From Ascarosepion bandense (Eukaryota; Mollusca; Cephalopoda; Sepiida; Sepiidae): DNA of 64,000 nt. A model generated the notes under the pieces. That model ran no database searches. It was not told the origin of the DNA and saw only the letters and a list, made by a program, of their open reading frames with translations. Positions 1-9,264 of this stretch are shown here, in pieces. The stretch spans positions 1,717,501-1,781,500 of the forward strand of contig JBBBDQ010001686.1 of assembly GCA_037127315.1 (NCBI GenBank). Reading direction: 5' to 3'. A program made the position numbers and the translations under genes. The number at the start of each line of letters is the position of its first letter. Within the stretch, counting starts at the first letter, position 1.

Positions 1-44
1 ACAGCAGTTTTTATACATTTATATTCCTGAGATTAAAAAGCACA

Positions 45-576
45 AGGATGCATTCCAGAAGTTGAGTAAAGTATTAAGAAACAGGACAATTTCGCTAGAA
101 ACAAAGAAGAGAATACTGGATTGCTATGTGATGTCAGTTCTTCAATATGGCAGTGAATGTTGGACAATATCTTCGAAGATGAAGGAAAAACTTGAAGCAA
201 ATGAAATATGGTTCTACAGAAGAATGCTGTGAATATCATGAACCAATATGTGAGCAATGATGGCGTTTTGGAAAGGATGGAAACGAAAAGGAAATTAATA
301 CTGAGCATCAGCAAGAGACAGCTAAAGTTCCTGAGACATGCAATGAGGGAGGAGGGCTTGGAGAACCTGATACTAACAGGCCAGATAGAGGGAGAAAGAG
401 ACAGGGGAAAGCAGCGGATAACATATTTGAAGGAACTAATAAGGTGGATGATGGAACGAGTGTTGCAGGGTGTAACAGGAGAAGGCGCGCTAAGGTCCAC
501 CAGGGATAGGGAGATGTGGAGGGCCATGATCTCCTACGTCCTGAAAGGACATTACACATAAAAAAAGAAAGAAGAT
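45..576 (+). pseudogene. LINE-R (RTE-like) reverse transcriptase C-terminal fragment
   Basis: Decayed 3' end of a non-LTR retrotransposon. Across frames it reads the family's thumb/C-terminal region: KDAFQKLSK, ISLETKKRILDCYV, SVLQYGSECWTISSKM, WFYRRML, then LKFLRHAMREEGLENLILTG and a final YVLKGHYT followed by a stop. A stop or frameshift interrupts it near the RRML motif. The catalytic palm is absent, so it is a 5'-truncated or window-cut copy. The stop lies within a few bases of an A-rich AAAAAAGAAAG tail, as in the other LINE-R copies here. Clade RTE is inferred from the very short 3' UTR and the C-terminal motif; a related clade is possible. Confidence 0.85.
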
Positions 577-589
577 ATCTGCTGAATCC

Positions 590-862
590 GTTTCCTGTCC
601 ATATTTACTGCCAGTAGAGATTCTTGATTACTGTAATGTGTTCCCCAAATATGTCAATGTTGCTCGGCATTTCTATCATTTCCTTGTGGCGTAGTTTGTC
701 AAATGCCTTGGAATAATCTACAAACCATAGGTAAACGTCTTTTTTAAATTTGTATCGCCCTTTCTGATAGCATCCTAAGCAAAAATATTACATTTCTTTT
801 TACAATGTCCTTGACGAAACCCCACTGTTCTTGTTCTATTTCCGGCCTGGTTCTGCTTCGTT
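590..862 (-). pseudogene. LINE-R reverse transcriptase palm fragment, downstream part of an interrupted copy
   Basis: On the minus strand this translates to PEIEQEQWGFVKD followed by LLRMLSERAIQ and, after a frameshift, the VDYSKAFDKLRHKEMI region typical of RTE-type reverse transcriptase. It continues the reading of the fragment at 1417-2045, from which it is separated by the composite SINE at about 863-1416. It carries stops and frameshifts, so it is dead. Confidence 0.8.
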
Positions 863-1416
863 TGTATCATGATTCATTGGGATTTGTTTTTAAGGGCAGG
901 GTCCCTAAGTCCTACCCTTGTTATTTAACCCATAACTGGAGGGGTGAGAGGGATTAATAGCTTTCCCAAGGGTACCAGTGCTTAAGTGAATACAGGGTAT
1001 TCAACTGGAATTCGAACTCGGCTCACGATTTCTCTATCCACTGCACATCCGTCACTATACGCTTACAGCACCTGGTATTCCCAAGTGGTCACCCATCTAA
1101 GTACGGACCAGGCTCAACGTTGCTTAACTTCGGTGATCGACCGAGAACCGGTGTAATCTACGTGATAGACTGTAAGCCTTCCTTCAGGTGATCATGGTTC
1201 TCTTGTTCATTCAGTCAGTTAAGTGCCATATGTGATACACGCTTAGGCGATCATGTCTCGAAAGAGACATGACTCACTGGGCAGAAGATTTTCCCGCTGT
1301 AGGTTGTAATTACTTTCTGCATTGGACTGGTTGGCAACCATAGCTATAGAATCCAAATTTTTCTGCTATTGACTTGTGTCAAGATCAGTCAGTTAAGTGC
1401 CATACATGATACACGC
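863..1416 (-). mobile_element. Composite 5S + tRNA-derived SINE, copy 1
   Basis: Read on the minus strand the order is: a SINE-A 3' module with the CATGTCTC hairpin, a 5S rRNA-like block, a tRNA-like head (GTGCAGTGGATAG, then GAGTTCGAATTCCAG resembling a B box), a SINE body (CCAGTTATGGGTTAAATAAC), and a unique end CCCTTAAAAACAAATCCCAA. It sits between two halves of one LINE-R reading frame, so it is an insertion. The copy at 2655-3205 has the same internal order and very similar end points in different flanking DNA. That argues for a real composite element rather than chance nesting. Exact ends and target duplication were not resolved. Confidence 0.75.
1061..1177 (-). pseudogene. 5S rRNA-derived module
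   Basis: The reverse complement aligns by eye along the whole length of animal 5S rRNA: ACACCGGTTCTCG, GATCACCGAAGTTAAGCAAC (A-box region), GTACTTAGATGGGTGACC (C-box region) and GGGAATACCAGGTGCTGTAA. The ends are partly complementary (GCTTACAG and CTGTAAGC), as in a 5S helix I. Substitutions such as GGTCGATC in place of GTCCGATC make it a derived copy. The RNA polymerase III internal control region appears largely retained, so transcription is possible in principle. Confidence 0.9.
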
Positions 1417-2045
1417 CAGGATTCGGACAATGAGGCTCATCAAACTAATTATTTGGTGGAGTTCGCATTTGATTACACCTGGCTTCTGAAGCAGAGCTAT
1501 GAAAATTGATCTGCTTAAGTCATCTGCTATTACACCACTATTGTAGATTTCATTATTATTTCCGAAATTCTCTCTATGTCGAAATCGGTCAGCATTTCTA
1601 TTACAATGTCGTCTGGTCCAGCTGCTTTGTCCCTATTCAGTTTAACCATTGCAGCTTTCGCTTCGGATTTTAGCATTTCCGGTCAGTCAGGATCTTTGAT
1701 TACTATCGGTTGCTCTTCCTTGTCGTGAAAGAGAGCTTTTCTATATTCTTCCCATCGCTGGAGTATTTCCGCCTCCTCTAATATGATCGTTCTATCCTTG
1801 GATTATATGCATCCTGTTGAGGAGCACGTTCTTTGTCCTGTCCCCTTATTTCTTTATACCTTTATTCTTTGTTAGTCTTGCACAATCTCTCCAATTCGGC
1901 ACGTTTGTTGTTGAGCCATTCCTTTTTAGTCTGTTTGCACTTGGTCCTTATTTCCTTTTGTAGTTTCTTGTATTAAGTTACATGTTTTGGAATAGTTTTC
2001 TCTCTCCTTTGCATCATGTTAAGAATCTCTTCAGTTATCCACTCG
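1417..2045 (-). pseudogene. LINE-R endonuclease/RT linker and RT N-terminal fragment
   Basis: Minus-strand translation gives WITEEILNMMQRRENYSK, then a linker with stops, DRTIILEEAEILQRWEEY, ALFHDKEEQPIVIKD, KSEAKAAMVKLNRDKAAGPD and RSIFIALLQKPGVIKCELHQ. This is the classical RTE-type order between the endonuclease and the RT fingers, just upstream of the fragment at 590-862. Several in-frame stops show that it is inactive. The composite SINE interrupts it after the VRIL residues. Confidence 0.85.
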
Positions 2046-2068
2046 TTTTTATATATATATATATATAT
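2046..2068. repeat. (AT)n microsatellite
   Basis: Short alternating TA tract. Between here and the GGTT array (2070-2290) there is about 220 bp of DNA with no recognisable gene or repeat. Confidence 0.8.
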
Positions 2069-2293
2069 GCTACGTCTCCATCTCTATAGCTGAATACTCT
2101 TGGAGAAGTCTGCGACTTAATTCAGAACGAAGGAACTTAGCTGAGTAGCTTAAATACATTTATTTCAACTATACAACAAGAGCGAGAACATTTGGAGAGA
2201 AACAAAGATTTATCATCGGCAAATATAATTTAGAAACTTAAAATAGATGAATAAATAGACTATTTTTCTTCTTTGTGCCGTTTCTCTTCAGGG

Positions 2294-2566
2294 GGTTGGT
2301 TGGTTGGTTGGTGGTTGGTTGATTGGTTGGTTGGTTTGATGACTGGTTGGTTGGTTGGTTGGTTGGTTGGTTGGTTGGTTTGATGACTGGTTGATTGGTT
2401 GGTTGGTTGGTTGGTTGGTTGGTTGGTTTGATGACTGGTTGATTGGTTGGTTGGTTCGTTGGTTGGTTGGTTGGTTTGATGACTGGTTGATTGGTTGGTT
2501 GGTTGGTTGGTTGGTTGGTTTGATGACTGGTTGGTTGGTTGGTTGGTTGGTTGGTTGGTTGGTTCA
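2294..2566 (+). repeat. Compound (GGTT)n minisatellite
   Basis: Runs of GGTT are broken at regular intervals by the spacer TTTGATGACTGGTTGATT, giving four to five higher-order units of roughly 50-70 bp. The long open frames on both strands (NQPT-type repeats) are a side effect of the tetranucleotide period and are not genes. The plus strand is G-rich in GG doublets. Confidence 0.9.
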
Positions 2567-2654
2567 TTTAACCAGCATATCAACCTTCATTAGGTCATTT
2601 AATGCTGAAAATCGTTTTTTATTTGTTTTATTTAGTTTATTTATTTTATTGTTT

Positions 2655-3205
2655 TTGTTTGTATCAAGATTCATTGGGATTTGTTTTTAAGGGCAGGGTC
2701 CCTAAGTCCTACCCTTGTTATTTAACCCATAACTGGAGGGGTGAGACGGATTAATAGCTTTCCCAAGGGTACCAGTGCTTAAGTGAATGCAGGGTATTCA
2801 ACTGGAATTCGAACCCGGCTCACGATTTCTCTATCCACTGCACCACAACGCACATCCGTCACTATACGCTTACAGCACCTGGTATTCCCAAGCGGTCACC
2901 CATCTAAGTACGGACCAGGCTCAACGTTGCTTAACTTCGGTGATCGACCGAGAACCGGTGTAATCAACGTGATAGACTGTAAGCCTTCCTTCTGGTGATC
3001 ATGGTTCTCTTGTTCATTCAGTCAGTTAAGTGCCATATGTGATACACGCTTAGGCGATCATGTCTCGAAAGAGACATGACTGACTAGGCAGAAGATTTTC
3101 CCGCAGTAGGTTGTAATTACTTTCTGCATTGGACTGGTTGGCAACCATAGCTATAGAATCCAAATTTTTCTGCTATTGACTTGTGTCAAGATCAGTCAGT
3201 TAAGT
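2655..3205 (-). mobile_element. Composite 5S + tRNA-derived SINE, copy 2
   Basis: This has the same module order as copy 1: SINE-A 3' module with hairpin, 5S block, tRNA-like head (here the fuller GTGCGTTGTGGTGCAGTGG with A-box match), body, and the CCCTTAAAAACAAATCCCAA end. The left end is in TTTTGTTTGTATCAAGATTC and the right end is near CATACATATTACACGC, where another SINE-A copy overlaps or begins. The sequence differs from copy 1 at scattered positions and by a small head indel. Confidence 0.75.
2868..2984 (-). pseudogene. 5S rRNA-derived module
   Basis: Second copy of the 5S-like block with the same landmarks as at 1061-1177 and an intact AGATGGGTGACCGCTTGGGA stretch (C-box region). 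It differs from copy 1 at a few positions, for instance ACCGCTTGG versus ACCACTTGG. Confidence 0.9.
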
Positions 3206-3475
3206 GCCATACATATTACACGCTTAGGCGATCATGTCTCGAAAGAGACATGACTGACTAGGCAGAAGATTTTCCTGCTGTAGGTTGCCTACGGCAGACT
3301 GTTTGCAAACCAAGACTATACGGCCTAATTTGTTTTGCTATTTAAGCCCTATCTGGAGTGAGAAGAGAAGGATTAAAACATTTCCCAAGGGTATTGGCGC
3401 TTACGAGATAAAACAGAATTCGAACTCTGCTCTCCGAGTTTTGTTCCGAGCAGATATCCACTGCACCACGATGCA
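3191..3475 (-). mobile_element. SINE-A copy
   Basis: On the minus strand: tRNA-like head (GTGGTGCAGTGGATATC, then CAGAGTTCGAATTC), body with CCCTTGGGAAATG, hairpin CATGTCTC-TTTC-GAGACATG, and an end in CACTTAACTGACTGA. It is a diverged full-length copy that shares its 3' edge with the composite element. Confidence 0.8.
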
Positions 3476-3529
3476 TATTTTTTTGCTACCCCTCCCAAAT
3501 CCAGAATAGAAAAAAATTGAAAACAGCCC

Positions 3530-3915
3530 TTGGTATGACGATAAACGACATCCGGTGGCAAGGTCTCTGATTGGGAGATGGGAGGTTTTGAGGAGAGTGG
3601 AATGACCTTTTAATTGATAGTCCTGGGTATGATGATAAACTACATCCAGCAGCAAGGACTCTAATCGGGAAATTAGAGGTTTTGAGGAGCGTGGAACGAC
3701 CTTTTAATTGATAGTCCTGGGTATGACGATAAAATACATCCAGCAGCAAGGTCTCTGATCGTGAGATTACAGGTTTTGAGGAACGGGGAACGACCTTTTA
3801 ATTGATAGTCCTGGGTATGACCATAAACTATATCTACTAGCAAGGTCTCTGGTCGGGAGATTAGAAGTATTGAGGAGTGTGGGACCACCTCTTAATTGCA
3901 GCCGTTCTAATGTCC
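3530..3915. repeat. 94-bp tandem repeat, about four copies
   Basis: The landmark GGTATGA(C/T)GATAAA recurs at 3532, 3626, 3720 and 3814, exactly 94 bp apart. Units contain GCAAGGTCTCTGATCG and GGTTTTGAGGAG. Copies have diverged by several substitutions each. A single unit in opposite orientation is present at about 28480-28610, so the monomer belongs to a dispersed repeat family. Confidence 0.9.
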
Positions 3916-4014
3916 ACACATACCGGGGTGGGGCGGTGAAGACACTTGGTAGGATCCCAGCTATAAGCAAATAGATTACAAACAAATCCTAAAACACTTT
4001 GAAAGTATAAATTT

Positions 4015-4345
4015 ATATTTTTATAGTAAAACCACCAGCAACACATTTTCATAAAGAAACATCAGCAACAATACCTATGAAGTAAACATTATCAACAATT
4101 TATTTTATAGCAGAAATACCAAGAATTAATTTTTATAGCAGAATTATCAGTAACATAATTTATTGAAGAATTACCAATAACATATTCTAAAGCAGAATAT
4201 CCAATAATATATTTTATTGTAGAATTACCAACAATATCTTTTACACCAACACATTTTTAGCCGAAATACCAACAATTTTTATAACAAAATAAACAATAAT
4301 ATATTTTTATATCTAAATGAACAATAATATATTTTTTCTCTAGTT
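4015..4345. repeat. Degenerate AT-rich tandem repeat
   Basis: Roughly 40-bp imperfect units built around TTTTATAGCAGAAATACCAA / CAATAATATATTTT. The spacing is irregular and the copies are old. The adjoining 4346-4554 is AT-rich DNA with a weak repeat of GTTCAAAATATATTTAGTTG and no gene. Confidence 0.65.
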
Positions 4346-4554
4346 TCAGGCATACAATTGCGTTCAAAGGATATTTAGTTGAAGCCATAAAATTGTGTTC
4401 AAAATATTTAGATTTCGGTATTAAATAACCCATAGAGTTTTAGATATGCCATAAACAAAACCAACCAACAAATACATATATCCACAAAAACTATCATTAC
4501 ATTTTATGTGTAGCTGAAGATATACGATGCGTTCAAAATATATTTAGTTGAAGC

Positions 4555-4790
4555 CTTTTAAGATTATTTATTTTTTAATCATTTCACCCCAAGCAAGGCG
4601 GTACCGCCACCGATGTGCAGGGGGGCTACATAAGAGAGTTAAAGTTTTAGACAGGAGGAGAGTGAGGACAAAGGCGAAACAGCTACAGGGGAAGAAAGAG
4701 AAAAGACAAGAGAAGGATACGAATACAGGAGTAAAGACAGTTACGAAGGTAGAGAGAAAAAAAAAGGAACAAGATACAGGCAAATAATAA
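4555..4790 (-). mobile_element. LINE-J 3' UTR fragment
   Basis: The minus-strand end carries the family signature: ATGTAGCCCCCCTGCACATC, GGTGGCGGTACCGCCTTGC, TTGGGGTGAAATGATTAAAA. Upstream (plus coordinates 4640-4790) is CT-rich 3' UTR with the CTTCGTAACTGTCTTTAC landmark shared with 47.4-48.1 kb. No coding part remains. Confidence 0.8.
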
Positions 4791-4825
4791 AAATGGGATG
4801 GCCACATCACTGAGTAGACTAGAAT

Positions 4826-5131
4826 CAGTCAGTTAAGTGCCATACGTGATACACGCTTGGGCGATCATGTCTCGAAAGAGACATGACTGACTGGGCAGAA
4901 GATTATCCCGCAGTAGGTTGCCTATTGCTTTCTGCGGTAGACTGGTTGCCGACCAAGGCTATAGAACCCAATCTGTCCTGTTATTTAATCCATAACTGGA
5001 AGGAATAGAGGGATTAATACCTTTCCCAAGGGTATTTGCGCGTAAGTGAATACAATGGATTCAACTGGAATTCGAACTCGGCTCTCCGATTTCTCGTTCC
5101 GAGTCGATATCCACTGCGCCACAACGCACAA
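4826..5131 (-). mobile_element. SINE-A, near-full-length copy
   Basis: The minus strand starts GTGCGTTGTGGCGCAGTGG (A-box like), then GAGCCGAGTTCGAATTCCAG (B-box like), ACGCGCAAATACCCTTGGGA, the CATGTCTCTTTCGAGACATG hairpin, and ends CACTTAACTGACTG. Length is about 306 bp. It is one of the best copies for defining the family. No functional tRNA fold is implied. Confidence 0.85.
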
Positions 5132-5387
5132 CCGCAGACTGGAATATCTTTCATAAATACTCAAAGGGGGCTCGTAGCCGATATATTTGGAGTGAGCTAA
5201 TCAGGTTCTCAGCTGCCCAGTGACCCTACAACTACACCCATTTATAAGACTGATGAAGACGATGATGATAGCGAAGATTTTGATGAAATATACTTTTTAT
5301 TATCAATATATTCAAGGGAAATTATTTTATTGCCTTAATCAAAAGTGCCAGAATAAGTTTTTTTCAGTTGTGGTGAAACAGATTTTT

Positions 5388-5440
5388 TTTAATCATTTCA
5401 CCCTAATGAAGGCATTTCACTGCCACTGTTGCGCAAACAA
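5388..5440 (-). mobile_element. LINE-J 3' terminal scrap
   Basis: About 50 bp matching the LINE-J end on the minus strand (GTTGCGCAACAGTGGCAGTG, then CATTAGGGTGAAATGATTAA). It directly abuts the REP-D repeat at 5441-5641. The preceding 5132-5387 contains no recognisable feature. Confidence 0.6.
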
Positions 5441-5641
5441 CTTATTTGATATCAATACCAGGAAATCAAAATTTGACTTACATCCATTCATTTTTCTTTC
5501 AGTCTACGGTTTCGCTTTAACTAGAAACAACTGTTGCTTTTTAGTCTTTCGTGCCAACGTCCAAAGGGTCTGAGTTCCAGGACCATGGATTAGTTTTAAA
5601 GCTTTCATTACACCCGAGCAACGCCGAGCTATACTGCTAGT
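5441..5641 (-). mobile_element. REP-D interspersed repeat, 5' portion
   Basis: Minus strand begins ACTAGCAGTATAGCTCGGCG, then TTGCTCGGGTGTAATGAAAG, AACTAATCCATGGTCCTGGA, and extends to the TTTGATTTCCTGGTATTGAT region. The same sequence occurs at 20928, 21085 and 42665. It is a noncoding element of unknown class with a small CCCG...CGGG hairpin near its start. Confidence 0.75.
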
Positions 5642-5702
5642 TTAAAATAAAATTCGGTAATAAGTTTAGATCTCTACGAAAGATTTAGCGGTGCCCAATA
5701 AT

Positions 5703-6058
5703 GTAGAAAATGATGGACAATCCCCTTAAAGATGAAGGAAAAGCTTGAAGCAACCGAAATGTGGTGTTACAGAAGGATGCTGAGGATACCATGGACAGAA
5801 CATGTGAGCAACGGCTATGTTTTGAACAGGACAGAAACGAAAGGAAACAGATACTTTCCATAAAGAAAAGACAGCTAAAGTTTCTGCGACATGTAATAAG
5901 GAAAGAGGGCTTGGAGAATCTGATAGTCGCGAGTCAGATAGAAGTAAAGATAGACAGAGGAAATCAACTCGTAACATACTTGATATTCTGGAGGAAATAG
6001 ATCACAGAGAAGGGTTTGCGAGGGGTAACTAAAGAAAAGGTGCTAAGAGCGACAAGGG

Positions 6059-6060
<2 letters not shown>
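5703..6060 (+). pseudogene. LINE-R C-terminal fragment
   Basis: Reads ISLKMKEKLEATEMWCYRRM, then in another frame KKRQLKFLRHVIRKEGLENL, before fading into an (AT)n tract at 6061. Frameshifted and diverged. The 3' AGA tail is not present; the copy breaks at the microsatellite. Confidence 0.8.

Positions 6061-6092
<32 letters not shown>
6061..6092. repeat. (AT)n microsatellite
   Basis: Perfect TA alternation separating the LINE-R relic from the Tc1-like remains. Confidence 0.9.
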
Positions 6093-6098
<6 letters not shown>

Positions 6099-6185
6099 GA
6101 GCAAATCTGTTAGGACAAGAACTATTTTATCTTATAGCATCAAAATAAAATTTAAAATCGTCCCCGTTCTAACACTTTTGCACAC

Positions 6186-6632
6186 TACCGATAGTGTTCA
6201 AAAGTATTAAGACAGGGGCGATTTTCCTAAAAGCCTACACTGAAATTCAAATACGGTGAAAAACCAAACCTTTGTAAAAATCATTTAACTAAAACTGAAG
6301 AGGAAGGAGATATTTTGAATAAAAAAATTGATAAATCTAATGTTACTTTGCAAGACACAATTTAGGAACAAATACAAGCTGCTAGGCAGGAGATACCATT
6401 CGATACCTTAAAGAAGCTTGTGATTTCAATGCCTGACAGAATGAAGGCTGTGATCAAAGCAAAAGGCTATTATACTAAATATTAAATTTATTTTGTAACA
6501 TGTATTTTTCTTGTTAAAGCATTTGTTGAGTAAATCAAATAAAATTATTTCAATTAAATTGTTTATTTTCTGTCAATATGCATCATAAAAGATAAAATGG
6601 GTCTTATTCCAATACTTTTGTACATTACTGTA
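6186..6632 (+). mobile_element. Tc1-like transposon, internally deleted
   Basis: Both ends look like Tc1-type inverted repeats beginning at a TA: the left reads TAGTGTTCAAAAGTATTAAG and the right, reversed, TACAGTAATGTACAAAAGTA. The interior (6372-6485) keeps the C-terminus of the transposase (see the separate entry). The element is under 450 bp against about 1.5 kb for an autonomous copy. Another terminus-like sequence (ACACTTTTGCACACTA) abuts it on the left, forming an imperfect palindrome at about 6162-6222. Confidence 0.75.
6372..6485 (+). pseudogene. Tc1-family transposase C-terminus
   Basis: The open stretch reads IPFDTLKKLVISMPDRMKAV, then IKAKGYYTKY and a TAA stop. This is the characteristic end of Tc1-like transposases, with MP-RM-AVI-AKG and a final TKY. 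The DDE catalytic domain and DNA-binding region are missing. A stop codon lies just upstream. Confidence 0.85.
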
Positions 6633-6825
6633 TATATATATATATATATATATTGGATGACTGAAATGTAACTCCGTATTTTATGCATGACACGCCAGCC
6701 AGGAGTTCGAACTTAAAACTAGGTACCCCCAGTAAATCGCGAAAAAATTGCATAATTACTTTTAAACTGAATTTTGAAAAATGGAAACGATTTTGAAACT
6801 TTTATTTTTTTATTTTATTTTTATT

Positions 6826-7465
6826 TTTTATTTTTTTCATAATCGTGTCGCCCCAAGCAAGGCATTTTACAACCACTGTTGTGCAGGGAGTTACATAGGA
6901 GGAATGTTGAGGAGTGAGAGGTTGCAGGGGGTGTCAGGAAGAGAGTAAGAGAGAGAAGATATGTGTGTTCATGCTTAATGTTGTTGTTGTAGAGAGACCT
7001 CGAGTAGAGGAGGCAAACGGTCAATTAGCTACGACATGCACTGAAAGGGAACTGGCGCGGGCTGCAGCGAAGTGTGGTCTCTGGGTTGCCCCTAGAAAGT
7101 ACCTGCAGGGACACCTATCCATACTCGTCATGGCACTGCAAGAACCCCGATATTATGCAACTGTTGATCAGAGCAGCCACTCTTGACGATACGCAAGAGC
7201 TTGGGCTCCTAGCTACCAGTCGGAAGCAGCAACCAGAAAACTGCCAACCCGGTACCCTCACAATAAAGAGACGTTGCCACCGACCATGCACATTGCAGTA
7301 AAATCGCATAAGCACCATTACTGAGGTCTGAGGAGAAAAAGAGACCCGGAAACCACTTCCTGAACAGGGAAGAAGTGATGAGCATTTACACATGTTCAAT
7401 GGATGTGGGTGGAGTGTGAACCGGGCGATAGAAGGGTCTATCTACTCCAATTAAAAAAAAAGCAA
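6826..7465 (-). mobile_element. Family C element (LINE-J-type 3' end with a distinct 5' module)
   Basis: On the minus strand it begins AATTGGAGTAGATAGACCC, CACTCCACCCACATCCATTG, CTGTTCAGGAAGTGGTTTCC. It then has about 300 bp of fairly GC-rich sequence of unknown origin, and ends with CCTATGTAACTCCCTGCACA and GCCTTGCTTGGGGCGACACG. The same 5' module is directly joined to a LINE-J-type end at 54545-54750, and is triplicated at 18093-18560. I found no coding motif in the middle section (6990-7360). Confidence 0.6.
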
Positions 7466-8340
7466 AACAAAACAAGTTTCAACTTAGTTAAAGTTGAAAG
7501 TTTTAATTGAAAGCTAAATGATTAAAATTTCCTATTTCCAGTAAGCAAAATACTCTGGTTTATTTTAAACAGAAATTATATTGATTGAAATATGAAAATT
7601 TAAGATTTTTTTTCAATTTTTGAATTTGCCGCCATCTTTGAGCAAATCGACACATTTTTGTAAACAAAAGTTAATTCTCGGTTTTAAAAATCTTGAAAAA
7701 GTAAAATAATCATCTGTGACACATTATTTAAATAGAATAATACTTAGAATATTAAATAGAATAAAACTATTTCTTAATCACAAATTTGAACTTTTTGACC
7801 TGTACGCGTCGTAAATCAAGATTGACTGGAGATAAAAATGTATGGCGTTCATAAGGGACAAAATTGTACTCATTTCCTTTCGGGTAAAGGAGGAAACTCT
7901 GACATTTTAATTTGCACATAGAAATTACCATTAAAAGAAAATATCAAATGCACAAAAAATGTTTAAATTATTTAAAAATATGGGTGCAAAACGAATTTTA
8001 TTGAATTTGTCTATTTTCGATAGACAATATAATCATCAATTCTCAATTTAAAAAAGTCTAAAAGTTTAAAAGTTCCTTAAAAGATTTTAAAAATCTTTTT
8101 AAAACTTTATAAGTTATTAGAATAACAAAACAAAACAAAAATAAAAACAATTCTTTTAAAATTTTATTAGTAACGAATTTTTTTTTCTTGAGACTATAAA
8201 TAACAAGCGCAGTTCGCAAATTTTCAATGCAGTTCTATGACGTCAAACCGCGTGATGTGTTATGGCAAGATTTAAAAGTGATTTTATTAAGTGTGGGTTG
8301 TTTGGATTTAATGTAGATCGCCTCCAATAACTGAGGGTTC
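7466..8340. other. Unassigned AT-rich DNA
   Basis: No coding motif, terminal repeat or family landmark recognised. It is strongly AT-rich with homopolymer runs, and contains no open frame worth reporting. Confidence 0.5.
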
Positions 8341-8564
8341 TTTTATGTCAACACAAAATAAAATCGTCTGTGATGGTGGATGTTATTGTGACCTCTCTGA
8401 AGATGGCTCATGTGAGCCGAAAGCTGAGAATCAAATTAATAAAAATTATCCAAATGTTGGAGAATTTTTGTCTTTATTTTCAACTGAAATTAAAGCCAAA
8501 ATACGACGTTTAGAACGGCTCAAGTTTAAACATAATAGACATTCATTGTCTCTTATATTTAACA

Positions 8565-8567
<3 letters not shown>
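8341..8567 (+). mobile_element. Penelope-like element 5' fragment (pLTR plus ORF N-terminus)
   Basis: Shares about 230 bp with 43486-43730. The translated part includes NYPN, GEFLSLFS, EIKAKIRRLERLKFKHNRHS, which resembles the basic N-terminal segment of PLE reverse transcriptases (R/K-rich, before the FL..C/PRF motif). A hammerhead-like core lies upstream of it at 8397-8422, as expected for PLE terminal regions. The copy is cut by an (AT)n tract. Family assignment is an inference supported by true PLE coding sequence elsewhere in the window. Confidence 0.6.
8397..8422 (+). ncRNA. Hammerhead-ribozyme-like core
   Basis: CTGAAGA (matching the CUGANGA core), one extra T, a perfect 5-bp stem GGCTC/GAGCC with loop ATGT, then GAAA. 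This is the conserved catalytic core order with stem II. I could not identify stems I and III or the cleavage triplet with confidence, so activity is unproven. It lies in a PLE-like 5' region, where such ribozymes are known in this element class. Confidence 0.5.
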
Positions 8568-8615
<48 letters not shown>

Positions 8616-8646
8616 GAATGAATGATTAAAAAGGAGATTAAAATCA

Positions 8647-8702
<56 letters not shown>
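8568..8702. repeat. Two (AT)n tracts
   Basis: Alternating TA at about 8565-8612 and 8650-8702, split by a short unique stretch. They separate the PLE fragment from the Tc1-like fragment. Confidence 0.9.
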
Positions 8703-8703
<1 letters not shown>

Positions 8704-8945
8704 TACCAGCTATAATTATTAGGCCACTCCAGTTTTTTAAAAAGAATGATGTATTCCATACTATTTTTAGTATTTATTGCCAAGTGGATAATTCTAAATG
8801 AAAATAGAATGGTTCTTTTGTTATTATTACTTTGCAAAATTTTACAAGGCATCCAGGAAGCCTTTGCTTCGGCCAGCCAATAATAATAAGAAACTAGCAT
8901 AGGAAAGAGAGCACAAAAAAACTAAACAACAGAAGAGTTCATTTG
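8703..8945 (+). mobile_element. Tc1/mariner-like 5' terminal fragment, copy 1
   Basis: Starts near ACTACCAGCTATAATTATTAG and matches 56890-57132 over about 240 bp, including TTTTTAGTATTTATTGCCAA and CTTCGGCCAGCCAATAA. The end encodes a peptide like GKRAQK, which resembles a Tc1 transposase N-terminus. The other copy preserves MGKRAQKLDTRTVHL. No transposase body remains. 8946-9264 holds no recognisable gene. Confidence 0.6.
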
Positions 8946-9264
8946 TTGTACATGTTATTATGCAGTATTATCAAAATCTGGCTATTATAAAGGTAAAGAA
9001 TAGCATGCGGAAGCAGGTACTTATGAAGCGGTATAGAGAGTCATCATTTTACCTGTATCTTCAGCGATGGATCGTATATGTGTTCCATTTCGGGTCGGCT
9101 GTGACTTTGAGGCCCGATATCATCTCAAGGTCTCTTCGAGCGGACAGCCATTACTGTCAGTAGTTCGTGTCTGGTCAGCGGTGATTGAATGTAGCCAGTT
9201 TATTATTTTAGGAATTGAATGTCACCAACCACTGTGTTATCCCCCAGCTATATTTGGCATTTTG

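Noticed and set aside
2238..2690. Long open frames of NQPT / GWLV repeats on both strands
   Set aside because: They follow from the GGTT tetranucleotide period, which lacks stops in several frames; there is no start context, domain or unique sequence.
4826..5131. A functional tRNA gene in the SINE-A head
   Set aside because: The A and B boxes are recognisable, but no cloverleaf with a 7-bp acceptor stem and anticodon loop can be formed, and the sequence repeats as a SINE throughout.
9067..9264. N-terminal extension of the LINE-R frame (residues before FKYLGSV)
   Set aside because: It does not resemble the RT palm that should precede this region; it is flanking DNA that happens to stay open.
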